Origin: Selenomonas sp. oral taxon 920
GTDB lineage: Bacteria > Bacillota > Negativicutes > Selenomonadales > Selenomonadaceae
Assembly: GCF_001717585.1 (NCBI RefSeq)
Contig: NZ_CP017042.1
Coordinates: 1,828,501-1,892,500, forward strand
Reading direction: 5' to 3'
Length of the DNA stretch: 64,000 nucleotides
The notes under the pieces are model-generated. The model saw nothing but the letters and a program-made list of their open reading frames with translations. It was not told the origin of the DNA and made no database searches. The translations under genes and the position numbers were made by a program. Within the stretch, counting starts at the first letter, position 1. Each line of letters opens with the position of its first letter. Of the stretch, positions 16,631-26,199 are shown piece by piece.

Positions 16631-18391
16631 ATGAGCCTTGACGGCTTCTCTATGTCCGCCCTCGTGAGAGAACTCGCAGACGCACTCATGGGCGGGCGCA
16701 TCGATAAAATCAACCAGCCGAATAAGCAGTCCATCGTCCTCTCCGTACGCCAGCCGGGGAAAAATCTGCTTCTCTATATCAACACCAACGCAGCCAACCC
16801 ATCTGCACATCTCATCGAAAATGCACCCGAGAATCCCGCCGAGCCGCCAACCTTCGTCATGCTCCTGCGCAAACAGCTCGAAACGGGACGCATCGCCGCC
16901 GTGCGGCAGGAGGGACGCGACCGCATCATCCATCTCGACATCGACGTCATTGCGGGCGGCGGGCGCATCACAACGCGCACCCTCACCCTCGAACTCATCG
17001 GCAAATACAGCAACATCATCCTCCACGAGGACGGCATCATCACCGAGGCACTGCGCCGCATCGGCGAGAATACAAGCCGCGTGCGCACCGTCTTCAAGGG
17101 CATCCCATATACTCTCCCGCCCGTGCAGGACAAATATGATCTCTTTACGGCAGACATCACGGACATCATCACACGCATACAGTCGGACAGCGACGCAAAA
17201 TTCTTTCAGGCACTTATCAACGCAATTCTTGGTTTCGGTCCCATCTCGGCCAAGGAAGTCGCATTCCTTGCGGGACTTGCACCGAATATCCCTATTTCTG
17301 CGCTGGATTCAGCAGACTTCAAAGAAATCTCCCGCGCACTCACAGAACTTCGCACATGGATGGAGCGCCCTGCACCGTCTCTGCGCCTTGACACAAACGG
17401 CAAAGTCACGGCGATGGCGGCATTCCCCCTTAGTGAGCTCCCCGAGACGACACGCCTCTCCTATCCCTCACTCAGTGCACTGATGATCGACGCAGACAAG
17501 CGCCTCGGCAGCTACGTCATCCCCGACCGTGAACGCTTTCGCCGTCTCGTACGCACCGAGCTTTCGCGTGCATGTGAGAAATATGACAAGCTCGGCGAGG
17601 AGATCGCAGCAGCTGAGAATGCCGAGGAACAGAAAATCTATGCCGATAACTTGATGACCTATCAGTATCAGTACAGTGACCACGCCGACGATGAAATCAC
17701 CGTCCCGAACATCTACAGTGAGACGGGCGAAACGATTACAATTCCGCTTGACCGCCGCATCGGCATTATCGCGAACATGCAGGCATACTACAAGAAATAC
17801 GACAAGCTGAAGCGTGCCCAACAGCTGCTTGCCGTCCAACAGGAGCACTGCATGGCGAACATCCGCCATCTCGAGAGCATCGAAGCATCACTCGACTCCT
17901 CCACGCGTCTCGCCGAGATCGCAGAGATACAGGACGAGCTGATTACCTCGGGCTACCTCCACGAAAAACTGCCGAAGCGCAGCAAGGATCGCCGTGCGCG
18001 TCCGTTCTCCTTCACCGCACCCGACGGCTCATCGATCTTGGTGGGCAAGAATAACGCACAGAATGATACTCTCACCTTTAAGACCGCCGCCCCCACGGAC
18101 ATCTGGCTGCACGTCCGCGATATCCCCGGCTCGCACGTCATTCTTCGCACAAATGGAGAGGAGCCGAATGAATCCTCCCTCCACCTTGCCGCACAAATCG
18201 CCGCACATTTCAGCAAGGCACGCGGCTCCTCGAACGTACCCGTCGACTACACCGCCGTCCGCTTCGTCAAGAAGCCCTCGGGTTCCGTCCCTGGCTTCGT
18301 CCGCTTCGTGAATGAAAAAACTCTGTTCGTCACCGAGGACGAGGAGGAACTTGCACATATTCTTACCCAAGATCCGACAACAAGCACATAA
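16631..18391 (+). CDS. rqcH: RqcH (NFACT family) ribosome quality-control factor
   Basis: A 586-residue NFACT protein, once annotated as fibronectin-binding protein A. NFACT-N covers about residues 1-200 (SALVRELADALMGGRIDKI), a coiled-coil region about 290-430, and NFACT-R about 445-560 (DIWLHVRDIPGSHVILR). RqcH binds stalled 50S peptidyl-tRNA and directs C-terminal alanine tailing of the nascent chain. The ATG follows GAGGT with 6-base spacing. It is preceded by the structured RNA and followed by a strong terminator. Confidence 0.93.
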   Translation: MSLDGFSMSALVRELADALMGGRIDKINQPNKQSIVLSVRQPGKNLLLYINTNAANPSAHLIENAPENPAEPPTFVMLLRKQLETGRIAAVRQEGRDRIIHLDIDVIAGGGRITTRTLTLELIGKYSNIILHEDGIITEALRRIGENTSRVRTVFKGIPYTLPPVQDKYDLFTADITDIITRIQSDSDAKFFQALINAILGFGPISAKEVAFLAGLAPNIPISALDSADFKEISRALTELRTWMERPAPSLRLDTNGKVTAMAAFPLSELPETTRLSYPSLSALMIDADKRLGSYVIPDRERFRRLVRTELSRACEKYDKLGEEIAAAENAEEQKIYADNLMTYQYQYSDHADDEITVPNIYSETGETITIPLDRRIGIIANMQAYYKKYDKLKRAQQLLAVQQEHCMANIRHLESIEASLDSSTRLAEIAEIQDELITSGYLHEKLPKRSKDRRARPFSFTAPDGSSILVGKNNAQNDTLTFKTAAPTDIWLHVRDIPGSHVILRTNGEEPNESSLHLAAQIAAHFSKARGSSNVPVDYTAVRFVKKPSGSVPGFVRFVNEKTLFVTEDEEELAHILTQDPTTST

Positions 18392-18396
18392 CGTAA

Positions 18397-18428
18397 AATC
18401 CCCCGCAGATTTACATCTGCGGGGGATT
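18397..18428. terminator. Terminator between rqcH and gnd
   Basis: A perfect 14-bp stem, AATCCCCCGCAGAT with its complement, with a 4-base loop. On the minus strand it is followed by TTTTA, so it best serves the gnd/ula transcript; it also lies 6 bases after the rqcH stop. Confidence 0.85.
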
Positions 18429-18454
18429 CTGCACGATCAAGACTATTATTTTTT

Positions 18455-19879
18455 CTATACAACAACATCATGCGGCCAGTGATGATGAAATGTACCCGGA
18501 CGGTCATTCCTCTGGTACGTATGCGCTCCAAAATAATCTCGCTGCGCCTGAATGAGATTCGCACCGACCTGCGGCGCACGCAGCATAGCAACATAGCTCA
18601 CTGCACTGAGCAATGCCGGCGCAGAAACACTGTGTTCAACTGCCTTCACCGCAACAGCGTGAAGATCTGCGACATATTCCCTCATCTTTGCGAGGAAGAA
18701 GTCATCGAGCAGAATCAGCGGCAGCCTCGGGTCCTTTCGATAGGCATCCATAATATGGATAAGAAGATCTGCCTGTATAATACAGCCGGCGCGGAAAATT
18801 CCGGCAATCCCAGCATAATCAAAATCCCATCCGTATGCATCTGCGGCTGCCCGATAGAGGGAAAACCCCTGCGTGTAAGCGATCAGCTTCCCTATATAGA
18901 GACTGCGCCGCACCATCTCGATAAAGCACTCCGAACTGTCGTACGGTATTTGCTCCACGGGGAGCGCTCCGTTCAGTGCCTTGCGTTCTGCTGTGCAATT
19001 CGACAAGACACGTGCATTACAGGCTGCGGTAATCAACGAGAGATCGACGCCCTCACGAAGCGCCTCCATGCTCGTCCATCGCCCCGTCCCCTTCTGTCCT
19101 GCACGATCCTCGATCTGATCGACCAAATCGGAGTCGCTCAGATCATCTCTTTCACGCAAAATATCTGCGGTGATGCCGATGAGAAAACTCCGCAGTTCTC
19201 CGTCATTCCATTCCGAAAAAATATCGGCCATCTGGGCATTGCTGTATCCGCCGGCATGCTTCAGGAGCAAGTACGCCTCTGCAATCAGCTGCATATCCGC
19301 ATACTCAATGCCGTTATGCACCATCTTGACATAGTGTCCGGCTCCATCCGCCCCCATATAGGCACAACAGGGAGCTCCATCTTCGGCCTTGGCAGAAATT
19401 GCCTCCAACATCGGCGCAATATGTGCGTAGGCATCCTTGTCGCCGCCCGCCATCAGCGAAGGTCCTCGCCGCGCTCCCGTCTCGCCGCCCGATACACCGA
19501 CGCCAAAGAAATGAATCCCATGCTTCTTCAGCAAATCATGGCGGCGTACGGTATCGGAAAAATATGTGTTTCCCCCGTCAATGAGGATATCACCCGGCTC
19601 CAGGAGCGGAATCAGTGCCTTGATCGTCTCATCGACCGGTGCACCCGCCATAATCATCATCATTATCTTCCGCGGTCGCTTAAGCGCATGAACGAATTCC
19701 CTCAGCTCATAATATGGCTGTATATTCTCATGCGGATGCTCTTTTACAAAAGCCTCCGTCAAATCCGACGTATAGTTGTAACACGCGGTCCGAATCCCAT
19801 GATCGGCAAGGTTGAGTGCAAGGTTGCTCCCCATGACAGCCATGCCGATCATGCCAAAATCCATTGCTGCATCCATCAT
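18455..19879 (-). CDS. gnd: 6-phosphogluconate dehydrogenase, decarboxylating, with atypical cofactor site
   Basis: A 474-residue long-form 6PGDH. It has the Rossmann motif GMAVMGSNLALNLADHG, the catalytic GADGAGHYVKMVHNGIEYAD (lysine present), the KGTGRWTS loop and the C-terminal QAQRDYFGAHTY substrate-binding segment. The known role is NADP-dependent conversion of 6-phosphogluconate to ribulose 5-phosphate. In NADP enzymes an N-R-T/S motif follows beta-2; here it reads CYNYT, so the arginine that contacts the 2'-phosphate is tyrosine, suggesting NAD use. It is the last gene of the ascorbate-type PTS operon. The ATG at 19879 (or 19876) follows GGAGG and overlaps no part of ulaA. Confidence 0.93.
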   Translation of the reverse strand: MMDAAMDFGMIGMAVMGSNLALNLADHGIRTACYNYTSDLTEAFVKEHPHENIQPYYELREFVHALKRPRKIMMMIMAGAPVDETIKALIPLLEPGDILIDGGNTYFSDTVRRHDLLKKHGIHFFGVGVSGGETGARRGPSLMAGGDKDAYAHIAPMLEAISAKAEDGAPCCAYMGADGAGHYVKMVHNGIEYADMQLIAEAYLLLKHAGGYSNAQMADIFSEWNDGELRSFLIGITADILRERDDLSDSDLVDQIEDRAGQKGTGRWTSMEALREGVDLSLITAACNARVLSNCTAERKALNGALPVEQIPYDSSECFIEMVRRSLYIGKLIAYTQGFSLYRAAADAYGWDFDYAGIAGIFRAGCIIQADLLIHIMDAYRKDPRLPLILLDDFFLAKMREYVADLHAVAVKAVEHSVSAPALLSAVSYVAMLRAPQVGANLIQAQRDYFGAHTYQRNDRPGTFHHHWPHDVVV

Positions 19880-19898
19880 ATATCCTCCGCAGCAGCGA

Positions 19899-21191
19899 TC
19901 AGAACCCGTTGCCGGCAATCAGATTCAGGACAAACATAACCGGCGTCCAGATGAAAAAATAGTCCGTGTTCGAGAACATCAAACCGGAGCCGTAAATCGG
20001 ACCGAGCATCGGATAGATATAAGCACAGCCGAGATGTCCGAAGAAGTTGCAAACAAGCCCCGCCATAAAGGCGCCCTTCCAGCCGCCGTATTTATTTCCG
20101 AAAACACCGAGCACACCGCCGTCAAAGAACATCATGATGATACTCGGAAAAACGATGACAGGGCTGCTGCCGACAATCATCAACGCAAGTGCAAAGAATG
20201 CACCAAAGAGACTGCCGATGAATCCGATCATAGCCCCCGTCGGGGAGTAGGGGAATACCGCAGGCGCATCGAGTGCAGGTACGGCCCCCGGAATGAGCTT
20301 GTTGGAAATCCCCTTGAACGCCGCAACGATATTGGAGATAAAGAGGCGCACCCCGGAGAGCAGGATAACAATACCTGCAGCAAAGGTTAAGCCCTGAATC
20401 ACAAGATAGATAAACCAGTTCTGTCCTCCGCTGAGGCCCTCAATAGTCTCTCCTCCAACCACAAGACCGATTCCAATGAACATGATCGGCATAAGTACAG
20501 ACATCGAAATCGTTGTATCACGGAACATCGCAAGATACTTCGGCAACTCCAGATTCTCTGCATCGTCCTTTGGATCACCGACGACCTTTGCAATGCGCGT
20601 CGCAAAAAACGCAGCAACCTGAGATGCAAATCCGAGCGTCAGGTCATCCTCCAAGAAATCCTTTCCAAGTTTACGTGCAATTGCCGGCGTCAGCGTCCAA
20701 TAGAGAGCGCACATAAATCCTGCCGTCAGGATGAGCGTCGTCCCCGAAAGATGAAAGATATGCTCGAGCGTTACGTCGGCAAAGCAGGCAAGGAACAACA
20801 TCATATGTGCAGTCAGATAAACATTCTTGAAAATCTTCCATGGAATCAGCCAGACCATAGCAAGATGTATGAAAAAACCTACAAGGAAGGTCAATGTAAT
20901 GGTATTGGACATGGTCTTCATAGCAACCGCCCATGCCGCTTCATTGACCGGCAGAACCCCCTTGACCTGAATTGTGTCATTGAGCGTTCCCATAATTCCC
21001 CCCATTGTACCCATGAGGATACCCGCGCCGAGGGAGATAATCAAGAGTCCGACAACGGTCTTAATCGTTCCTTCGAGAACGACGCTTGCCTTCTTCTTCT
21101 GAAGGATCAATCCAATTGCTGCGATAAGACCGATAAATACAGGTCCCTGATCCAGGATCTGAAAGATGATAAAATTAATTACGTTTTCCAC
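19899..21191 (-). CDS. ulaA: Ascorbate-type PTS permease, EIIC component
   Basis: A 430-residue UlaA/SgaT-family membrane protein with about ten hydrophobic segments, opening MENVINFIIFQILDQGPVFIG. It ends with a short aromatic stretch and no fused EIIB domain. In characterised systems EIIC imports L-ascorbate and passes it for phosphorylation at C6. The companion EIIB, EIIA and lactonase genes next to it support an ascorbate-like substrate, although related permeases take other sugars. Confidence 0.9.
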   Translation of the reverse strand: MENVINFIIFQILDQGPVFIGLIAAIGLILQKKKASVVLEGTIKTVVGLLIISLGAGILMGTMGGIMGTLNDTIQVKGVLPVNEAAWAVAMKTMSNTITLTFLVGFFIHLAMVWLIPWKIFKNVYLTAHMMLFLACFADVTLEHIFHLSGTTLILTAGFMCALYWTLTPAIARKLGKDFLEDDLTLGFASQVAAFFATRIAKVVGDPKDDAENLELPKYLAMFRDTTISMSVLMPIMFIGIGLVVGGETIEGLSGGQNWFIYLVIQGLTFAAGIVILLSGVRLFISNIVAAFKGISNKLIPGAVPALDAPAVFPYSPTGAMIGFIGSLFGAFFALALMIVGSSPVIVFPSIIMMFFDGGVLGVFGNKYGGWKGAFMAGLVCNFFGHLGCAYIYPMLGPIYGSGLMFSNTDYFFIWTPVMFVLNLIAGNGF

Positions 21192-21234
21192 GAATCACAC
21201 CACACCTTCTGATCATTACACAATGCAGACTTGC

Positions 21235-21513
21235 TCACCGATGCTCCTCAAGCCATGGAATGAGTTCCGCTGCGATTTCCTTTTTCTTTACGAAATTGGT
21301 AATGCAAAGCGTTTTTTCACGCAGTTTATCTGGAAAATCCTCGAAAAGCTCACGCGTCGTCACGTAGAGATCCGCATTGGTCCCCGCAATGCTGCCGAGA
21401 TCACAGGTATCGACATCTGCCTCGACACCCTGATCCGAGCAAATTTCTTCCACATTGACTTTCGCGATCATGCTCGACCCGAGGCCAAAACCGCATACAC
21501 ATAAAATCTTCAT
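21235..21513 (-). CDS. ulaB: Ascorbate-type PTS EIIB component
   Basis: A 92-residue EIIB protein. The P-loop CVCGFGLGSSM at residues 5-15 holds the cysteine that is phosphorylated by EIIA and donates to the sugar. The start at 21513 gives the compact MKILCVCGFG opening; longer in-frame starts run into ulaG. It lies between ulaG and ulaA. Confidence 0.9.
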   Translation of the reverse strand: MKILCVCGFGLGSSMIAKVNVEEICSDQGVEADVDTCDLGSIAGTNADLYVTTRELFEDFPDKLREKTLCITNFVKKKEIAAELIPWLEEHR

Positions 21514-21541
21514 GGTAAGCACACCTTTCATAAAATCCGAT

Positions 21542-22591
21542 TCAGAAAAAATTCTCACACGGCCAATCCGTCTCTGCTGCAAACAGATCCGGAAATCCGC
21601 GCTCATAATTAAACGCTCGTTTCTCTCGATCCATGGGGTAACGATACGCACCGCCTACCTGCCAGAGGAACGGACGGAACGACCAGCCCAACCGCTCATG
21701 CTGAATCTCATAGAGCGCGGTCAGTGCTCGAAGATCCGTCTGAAAGTTGCTCCACGTTTCATAGTGGAGCGGGATAAGCACCTCGGGGCGAAGGGCCTCG
21801 CCCATGCGCAGGAAATCCGACGTGGACATCTTATCGGTAAGACCCACCGGATTCTGCCCATACGCACCCACTGCGACATCGATCTTGTACGTGTTTCCAT
21901 GACGGGCAAATCCATTCGAGTAATGGGAATCTCCGGCATGATAGAGCGATCCTCCGCTCGTTTCAATCAGGTAGTTCACCGATTTATCTGCCATCGTCGG
22001 CGTAAAATCAGTCGGAACAGGGTACTCCGTCAGCTGAATCGTACGATCGAAGGAGTCCAGCACCTGTATCTTCACATCTTTTACCGTGATTGTATCACCC
22101 GGTCGAACCAGCACAAGGCGCTCCTCGGGAACGTTCCATGAACGCCAAAGATCAATGCAGGCACGCGGCCCGATAAAGGATACGCTCGGACAATTCTTTA
22201 GGACAGCAGCGGTGACAAAAGGATCAATATGATCACTGTGAAAATGTGTACAGAGAAACGCATCAATCTCCGCCACCGCAAACGGATTGATCACAACGGG
22301 AATGGCACGTAGATTGGGCTGAATAGCGCGGCATCCGCTCATCTTTGTAAACTGATGCGCAGCCGGCATGAATTTCTTCGAATGTGTACGTTTTCCGGTG
22401 CCGCACCATAGATCAATGGTAAGATTCGTTCCCACGTCGGTCTTAATCCATAGACCCACACAACCGAGCCACCACATACTGAAGCTGTCTTTTTCCGGCT
22501 GCTCTTCTGCAATCTCCTCATTCAGCCATGTTCCCCATTCGGGGAAGGTCGCCTTCAGCCAATCCTCGAAGGTAATTTCATTGACATTCAT
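21542..22591 (-). CDS. ulaG: L-ascorbate-6-phosphate lactonase-like metallohydrolase
   Basis: A 349-residue metallo-beta-lactamase-fold enzyme with the metal motif CTHFHSDHIDP near residue 115, a YHAGDSHYS second motif and a late IPLHYETW histidine. It matches UlaG in length and in its EEDWL-type amphipathic N-terminus. UlaG opens the lactone of ascorbate 6-phosphate to 3-keto-L-gulonate 6-phosphate. Its place between the EIIA and EIIB genes makes this role likely. Confidence 0.92.
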   Translation of the reverse strand: MNVNEITFEDWLKATFPEWGTWLNEEIAEEQPEKDSFSMWWLGCVGLWIKTDVGTNLTIDLWCGTGKRTHSKKFMPAAHQFTKMSGCRAIQPNLRAIPVVINPFAVAEIDAFLCTHFHSDHIDPFVTAAVLKNCPSVSFIGPRACIDLWRSWNVPEERLVLVRPGDTITVKDVKIQVLDSFDRTIQLTEYPVPTDFTPTMADKSVNYLIETSGGSLYHAGDSHYSNGFARHGNTYKIDVAVGAYGQNPVGLTDKMSTSDFLRMGEALRPEVLIPLHYETWSNFQTDLRALTALYEIQHERLGWSFRPFLWQVGGAYRYPMDREKRAFNYERGFPDLFAAETDWPCENFF

Positions 22592-22602
22592 AGTCTCCTC
22601 CT

Positions 22603-23040
22603 TCAGTTCAGCAATGTCCAGATTTCATCCGGTGACTTTGCCTTACGCACCTGTTCCAGTTTTTCGTCATCGTCAAGGAATGCGGACAAACTTCGCAATG
22701 CTTCGACGTGATGTTCATTCGATGCGGCACAAAGACAGATGACAATATCAACGGGATCATTCGCTTCGTTGCCGAACTCGACAGGATTACGCAGGACACC
22801 GAGACTAAACCCCGTCTTAAGAGCTCCAGACTCCGGACGCGCGTGGGGCATCGCAACACCCGGCATCAATACAATGTAGGGACCAAGTGTATGGACAGCC
22901 TCAACCATTGCTTCAATGAATGAATCCTTCGCCATACCGCATTCGACCAATTTACTCCCGGTCAAACGAACGGCATCCTGCCAATTCTTCGCATCCAGAT
23001 CAATCTGAATTGCTTCTTTCGGCAGCATATCCTTCAACAT
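22603..23040 (-). CDS. ulaC: PTS EIIA component, mannitol/fructose/ascorbate type
   Basis: A 145-residue EIIA-2 domain protein. The phosphorylated histidine is in GVAMPHARPE near residue 67, and NDPVDIVICLCA is a typical later segment. It takes phosphate from HPr and passes it to UlaB. First gene of the operon. The ATG at 23040 is preceded by GGAGGGG at good spacing; a GTG three codons earlier lies within that ribosome site. Confidence 0.92.
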   Translation of the reverse strand: MLKDMLPKEAIQIDLDAKNWQDAVRLTGSKLVECGMAKDSFIEAMVEAVHTLGPYIVLMPGVAMPHARPESGALKTGFSLGVLRNPVEFGNEANDPVDIVICLCAASNEHHVEALRSLSAFLDDDEKLEQVRKAKSPDEIWTLLN

Positions 23041-23114
23041 ACGCTCCACCCCTCCAATTATAATTGCCCCAAGAGTAACCGCTTAAACCAACTGCAATGA
23101 TAGTTTTCATTCAA

Positions 23115-23143
23115 ATAATATCACTTTATTTGTTGTATATCAA
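23115..23143 (-). promoter_or_regulatory. Sigma-A promoter of the ula-gnd operon
   Basis: TTGATA and TATTAT lie 17 bases apart on the minus strand, about 75 bases before ulaC. The AT-rich stretch upstream could be an UP element. I saw no recognisable regulator gene and no convincing catabolite-repression box. Confidence 0.8.
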
Positions 23144-23184
23144 GCATTTTTTTATTTTTTTGCTTCCATATGATTTGAGTACAC

Positions 23185-23216
23185 AAAAAAAGACCGCCCG
23201 CAGGCGGTCTTTTTAT
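23185..23216. terminator. Terminator of the ribosomal protein cluster
   Basis: An 8-bp stem AGACCGCC/GGCGGTCT with a 4-base loop (23191-23210) is flanked by seven A and five T, so it works in either direction. It lies 14 bases beyond the rplQ stop and separates the ribosomal cluster from the ula promoter. Confidence 0.93.
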
Positions 23217-23224
23217 TCGTTGGG

Positions 23225-23557
23225 TCAGACAAGCTCGATGATTGCCATCGGGGCAGCATCGCCGCGACGAGGACCGAGCTTCAAGATGCGGGTATAACCG
23301 CTCTTGCGATCCGTATACTTCTCTGCGATTTCACCGAAGAGCTTACGCACAACATCCTCTTCCGCCAGAGCTGCGATAGCCTGACGACGTGCACTGAGGT
23401 CGCCACGCTTGGCGAGCGTGATGAGGCCGTCGGCGAGGGAGCGAAGCTCCTTTGCCTTTGCCTCGGTCGTCTCAATGCGTCCGTACTTGAAGAAGGATGT
23501 GAGGATGCTCCTGAGGAGAGCCTTGCGGGCCGCGGAATTGCGTCCGAGCTTTCTCAT
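23225..23557 (-). CDS. rplQ: 50S ribosomal protein L17
   Basis: A 110-residue L17, opening [18 protein letters not shown] and containing [20 protein letters not shown], both family hallmarks. The protein lies near the exit tunnel of the large subunit. Last gene of the cluster, directly after rpoA as usual. Confidence 0.98.
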   Translation of the reverse strand: MRKLGRNSAARKALLRSILTSFFKYGRIETTEAKAKELRSLADGLITLAKRGDLSARRQAIAALAEEDVVRKLFGEIAEKYTDRKSGYTRILKLGPRRGDAAPMAIIELV

Positions 23558-23576
23558 GTGTTTCCCACTCCTATCG

Positions 23577-24536
23577 TTATTCGTTTTCCTGTCTCAAGGA
23601 GAGTCCAAGCTCCTCAAGTTTTTTCTTCACTTCATCCAGAGACTTGCGTCCGAGATTGCGTACCTTCATCATATCGTCCTCGGTCTTTTGTGCGAGATCG
23701 GCAACGGTGTTGATGCCGGCGCGCTTGAGACAGTTGAAGGAACGAACAGAAAGATCCAGATCGTCGATGGTCATCTCCAGCACCCTCGCGCTGTCGTCGA
23801 CCTCCTCGGGCGGGAAGTTCGGAACTTCCTCCTCCTCCTCGATGACCGTGCCGTCCATGTTCTGGAACAGGCGCAGATGCATGACGAGGATGGCTGCTGC
23901 CTTGCTCACAGCTTCCTCCGGGCGAATGGATCCGTTCGTCCACACGTCGAGGATGAGGCGGTCGTAGTCGGTGACGTTGCCGACGCGCGTGTCCTCGACC
24001 GTGTAGTTGACGCGCTGCACGGGGGAGAAGATGGAGTCAATGGGAATGACCCCAATGGAGTCATCCGACTTCTTGTTCTTGTCCGCCGGTACATAGCCGC
24101 GCCCACGCTCGACGGTCATCTCGATTTTGAGCTTGCCCGTCGCGTTCAGCGTGGCGATATGAAGATCGGGGTTCAGGATCTCGATGTCGCTGCCGCATTC
24201 GATGTCGGCTGCGGTGACCTCGCGCTCCCCAGCCGCCTCAATGCGGATGGTATGCGGCTCCGTGCCCTGCATACGGATGCAGAGCTGCTTGAGTGCAAGC
24301 ACGATGCTCGTCACATCATCCCGTACGCCGGGAATTGTAGAGAATTCATGCAGCACGCCGTCGATTTGGATGGAGGTAACCGCCGCTCCATCCAGTGAGG
24401 AGAGCAGCATACGCCGCAGACTGTTGCCAAACGTCGTGCCGTAGCCCGGTTCGAGTGGCTCGCAGACGAAACGCCCGTAGCGTCCGTCCTCGCTGATCTC
24501 TGCGATCTCGATTTTCGGTTTCTCGATGTCTGTCAT
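23577..24536 (-). CDS. rpoA: RNA polymerase alpha subunit
   Basis: A 319-residue alpha subunit. The N-terminal assembly domain includes [18 protein letters not shown], and the C-terminal DNA- and activator-binding domain (about 245-310) includes the helix-hairpin-helix [17 protein letters not shown]. An acidic linker lies between. The ATG follows GGAGG. Normal place between rpsD and rplQ. Confidence 0.98.
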   Translation of the reverse strand: MTDIEKPKIEIAEISEDGRYGRFVCEPLEPGYGTTFGNSLRRMLLSSLDGAAVTSIQIDGVLHEFSTIPGVRDDVTSIVLALKQLCIRMQGTEPHTIRIEAAGEREVTAADIECGSDIEILNPDLHIATLNATGKLKIEMTVERGRGYVPADKNKKSDDSIGVIPIDSIFSPVQRVNYTVEDTRVGNVTDYDRLILDVWTNGSIRPEEAVSKAAAILVMHLRLFQNMDGTVIEEEEEVPNFPPEEVDDSARVLEMTIDDLDLSVRSFNCLKRAGINTVADLAQKTEDDMMKVRNLGRKSLDEVKKKLEELGLSLRQENE

Positions 24537-24586
24537 CTATGTGCCTCCTCCATAATAAACGCGTAATGTTGACACATTCACATTCA

Positions 24587-25180
24587 TTATTTGGAGTAGA
24601 GTTCGACGATGGCCTGTTCATTGACCGGTACGTCGATTTCCTCACGATGGGGGAAACGCGTGACCGTACCCGTCAAATTTGCCTGATCGGCGGTCAGCCA
24701 TGCGGGAGCAGAAAGCGCGTTGCTGCTCTCCTTGAGCTCCTTGAAGAACGCGCTCGCGCGGCTCTTCTCGGCGACCTCGATCACGTCGCCCTCACGAACG
24801 AGTGCGGAGGGGATGTCAACGCGCTTGCCGTTCACGGTGAAATGACCGTGGCGAACGAGCTGACGTGCCTGACGGCGCGTGTTGGCAAGCCCGAGGCGGA
24901 AGACGACGTTGTCGAGACGACGCTCGAGAAGGCTCAGCAGGTTCTCACCCGTGACGCCCGACATCTTCTTCGCCTTATCATAGTAGCCGCGGAACTGACG
25001 CTCGAGGACACCGTAGATGAACTTTGCCTTCTGCTTTTCCTTGAGCTGGAGTCCGTACTCGGACACCTTGCGGTTCGTACGGCGCAGCTGGCGCGTCGAC
25101 TGGCGCGAGCGGCCGAGTGTAGCCGGCTCGAGACCGAGGGCACGGCAGCGCTTGAGAACTGGTACTCTATCAATTGCCAT
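24587..25180 (-). CDS. rpsD: 30S ribosomal protein S4
   Basis: A 197-residue S4, one of the primary 16S rRNA binders. It shows the S4 RNA-binding domain [20 protein letters not shown] and [19 protein letters not shown]. The N-terminus lacks the four-cysteine zinc cluster of some S4 proteins, so it is the zinc-free form. Confidence 0.98.
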   Translation of the reverse strand: MAIDRVPVLKRCRALGLEPATLGRSRQSTRQLRRTNRKVSEYGLQLKEKQKAKFIYGVLERQFRGYYDKAKKMSGVTGENLLSLLERRLDNVVFRLGLANTRRQARQLVRHGHFTVNGKRVDIPSALVREGDVIEVAEKSRASAFFKELKESSNALSAPAWLTADQANLTGTVTRFPHREEIDVPVNEQAIVELYSK

Positions 25181-25200
25181 GTTGTTTCATGCACCTCCTG

Positions 25201-25593
25201 TTAGACGCGGCGACGCTTCGGCGGACGGCATCCGTTGTGCGGGATCGGGGTCACGTCTTTGATCATGTTGACTTCAAGACCGGTTGCCTGCAGCGAGCGG
25301 ATTGCCGCCTCACGACCTGCACCCGGGCCCTTGACATAGACTTCGACGGACTTCAGACCGTGCTCCATCGCAGCCTTTGCCGCCGTCTCCGCAGCCATCT
25401 GTGCTGCGAACGGCGTGCTCTTGCGGGAGCCGCGGAAGCCGAGACCGCCGGCGCTCGCCCACGAGAGGGCATTGCCGCTCTTATCGGTGAGCGTGACGAT
25501 CGTGTTGTTGAATGTCGAGCTGATGTGTGCAACGCCCGACTCTATGTTCTTGCGAACTTTTTTCTTGGAACGTGTTGTTTTCTTAACAGCCAC
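25201..25593 (-). CDS. rpsK: 30S ribosomal protein S11
   Basis: A 130-residue S11 with [18 protein letters not shown] near the N-terminus and the C-terminal [12 protein letters not shown]. It lines the mRNA exit on the platform. The basic N-terminal leader and the rpsM-rpsK-rpsD order are standard. Confidence 0.98.
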   Translation of the reverse strand: MAVKKTTRSKKKVRKNIESGVAHISSTFNNTIVTLTDKSGNALSWASAGGLGFRGSRKSTPFAAQMAAETAAKAAMEHGLKSVEVYVKGPGAGREAAIRSLQATGLEVNMIKDVTPIPHNGCRPPKRRRV

Positions 25594-25608
25594 CTCTACG
25601 AGCCTCCT

Positions 25609-25977
25609 TTACTTTTTCTTGCCTGCAACGGCCTTCTTCGGGCCCTTGCGCGTGCGCGCGTTGTTCTTCGTGTTCTGTCCGCGAACAGGCAGGCCGAGAC
25701 GGTGGCGGCGGCCACGGTAGCAGCCGATATCAACGAGACGCTTGATGTTCATCTGAATTTCGCGGCGAAGGTCGCCCTCCACCACGGCGTTCTTGTCGAT
25801 GGCATCACGAAGTCGAACGACTTCATCCTCCGTGAGGTCGCGCGTACGGGTATCGGGGTTCACGTTCGCGATCGCGAGCAGTTTCTTCGCGGTCGTCAGG
25901 CCAATCCCGTAGATGTACGTCAGGGAAATCTCAATTCTCTTGTCACGGGGCAAATCTACACCGGCAATACGTGCCAT
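25609..25977 (-). CDS. rpsM: 30S ribosomal protein S13
   Basis: A 122-residue S13, opening [19 protein letters not shown], with the [20 protein letters not shown] segment and a lysine-rich tail that reaches toward P-site tRNA. Confidence 0.98.
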   Translation of the reverse strand: MARIAGVDLPRDKRIEISLTYIYGIGLTTAKKLLAIANVNPDTRTRDLTEDEVVRLRDAIDKNAVVEGDLRREIQMNIKRLVDIGCYRGRRHRLGLPVRGQNTKNNARTRKGPKKAVAGKKK

Positions 25978-25991
25978 AAGTGCACCTCCTT

Positions 25992-26105
25992 TTATCCTTG
26001 TCTTTGTTTATGCTTCGGATTCTCGCAAATGACCATGACACGGCCTTTGCGCTTAATGATCTTGCATTTCTCGCAGATTTTCTTGACAGACGGTCTTACC
26101 TTCAC
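25992..26105 (-). CDS. rpmJ: 50S ribosomal protein L36
   Basis: A 37-residue zinc protein starting at a GTG preceded by AGGAGG. It reads [15 protein letters not shown], then [19 protein letters not shown]. The CxxC, C and H zinc ligands are all present, so this is the zinc-containing form. It lies between infA and rpsM as expected. Confidence 0.95.
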   Translation of the reverse strand: MKVRPSVKKICEKCKIIKRKGRVMVICENPKHKQRQG

Positions 26106-26158
26106 TGCGCTTGCCTCCTTCCGTCTCCTTACATTCAAGGTTCAAGTCGATCTTTTCT

Positions 26159-26164
26159 ATTCTA
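26159..26164 (-). promoter_or_regulatory. Possible internal promoter before rpmJ
   Basis: The 94-base infA-rpmJ gap holds TGCTAGAAT on the minus strand, an extended -10 element. No good -35 box lies 17 bases upstream. It could give extra expression of the alpha genes. Confidence 0.35.
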
Positions 26165-26199
26165 GCACAAAACTTGCGGTTCGGCTAGTATTTTCAGGA

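Noticed and set aside
23096-23109. Catabolite-repression (cre) box downstream of the ula promoter
   Set aside because: The minus-strand 14-mer TGAAAACTATCATT matches the cre consensus in the first half only and lacks the central CG and the closing CA.
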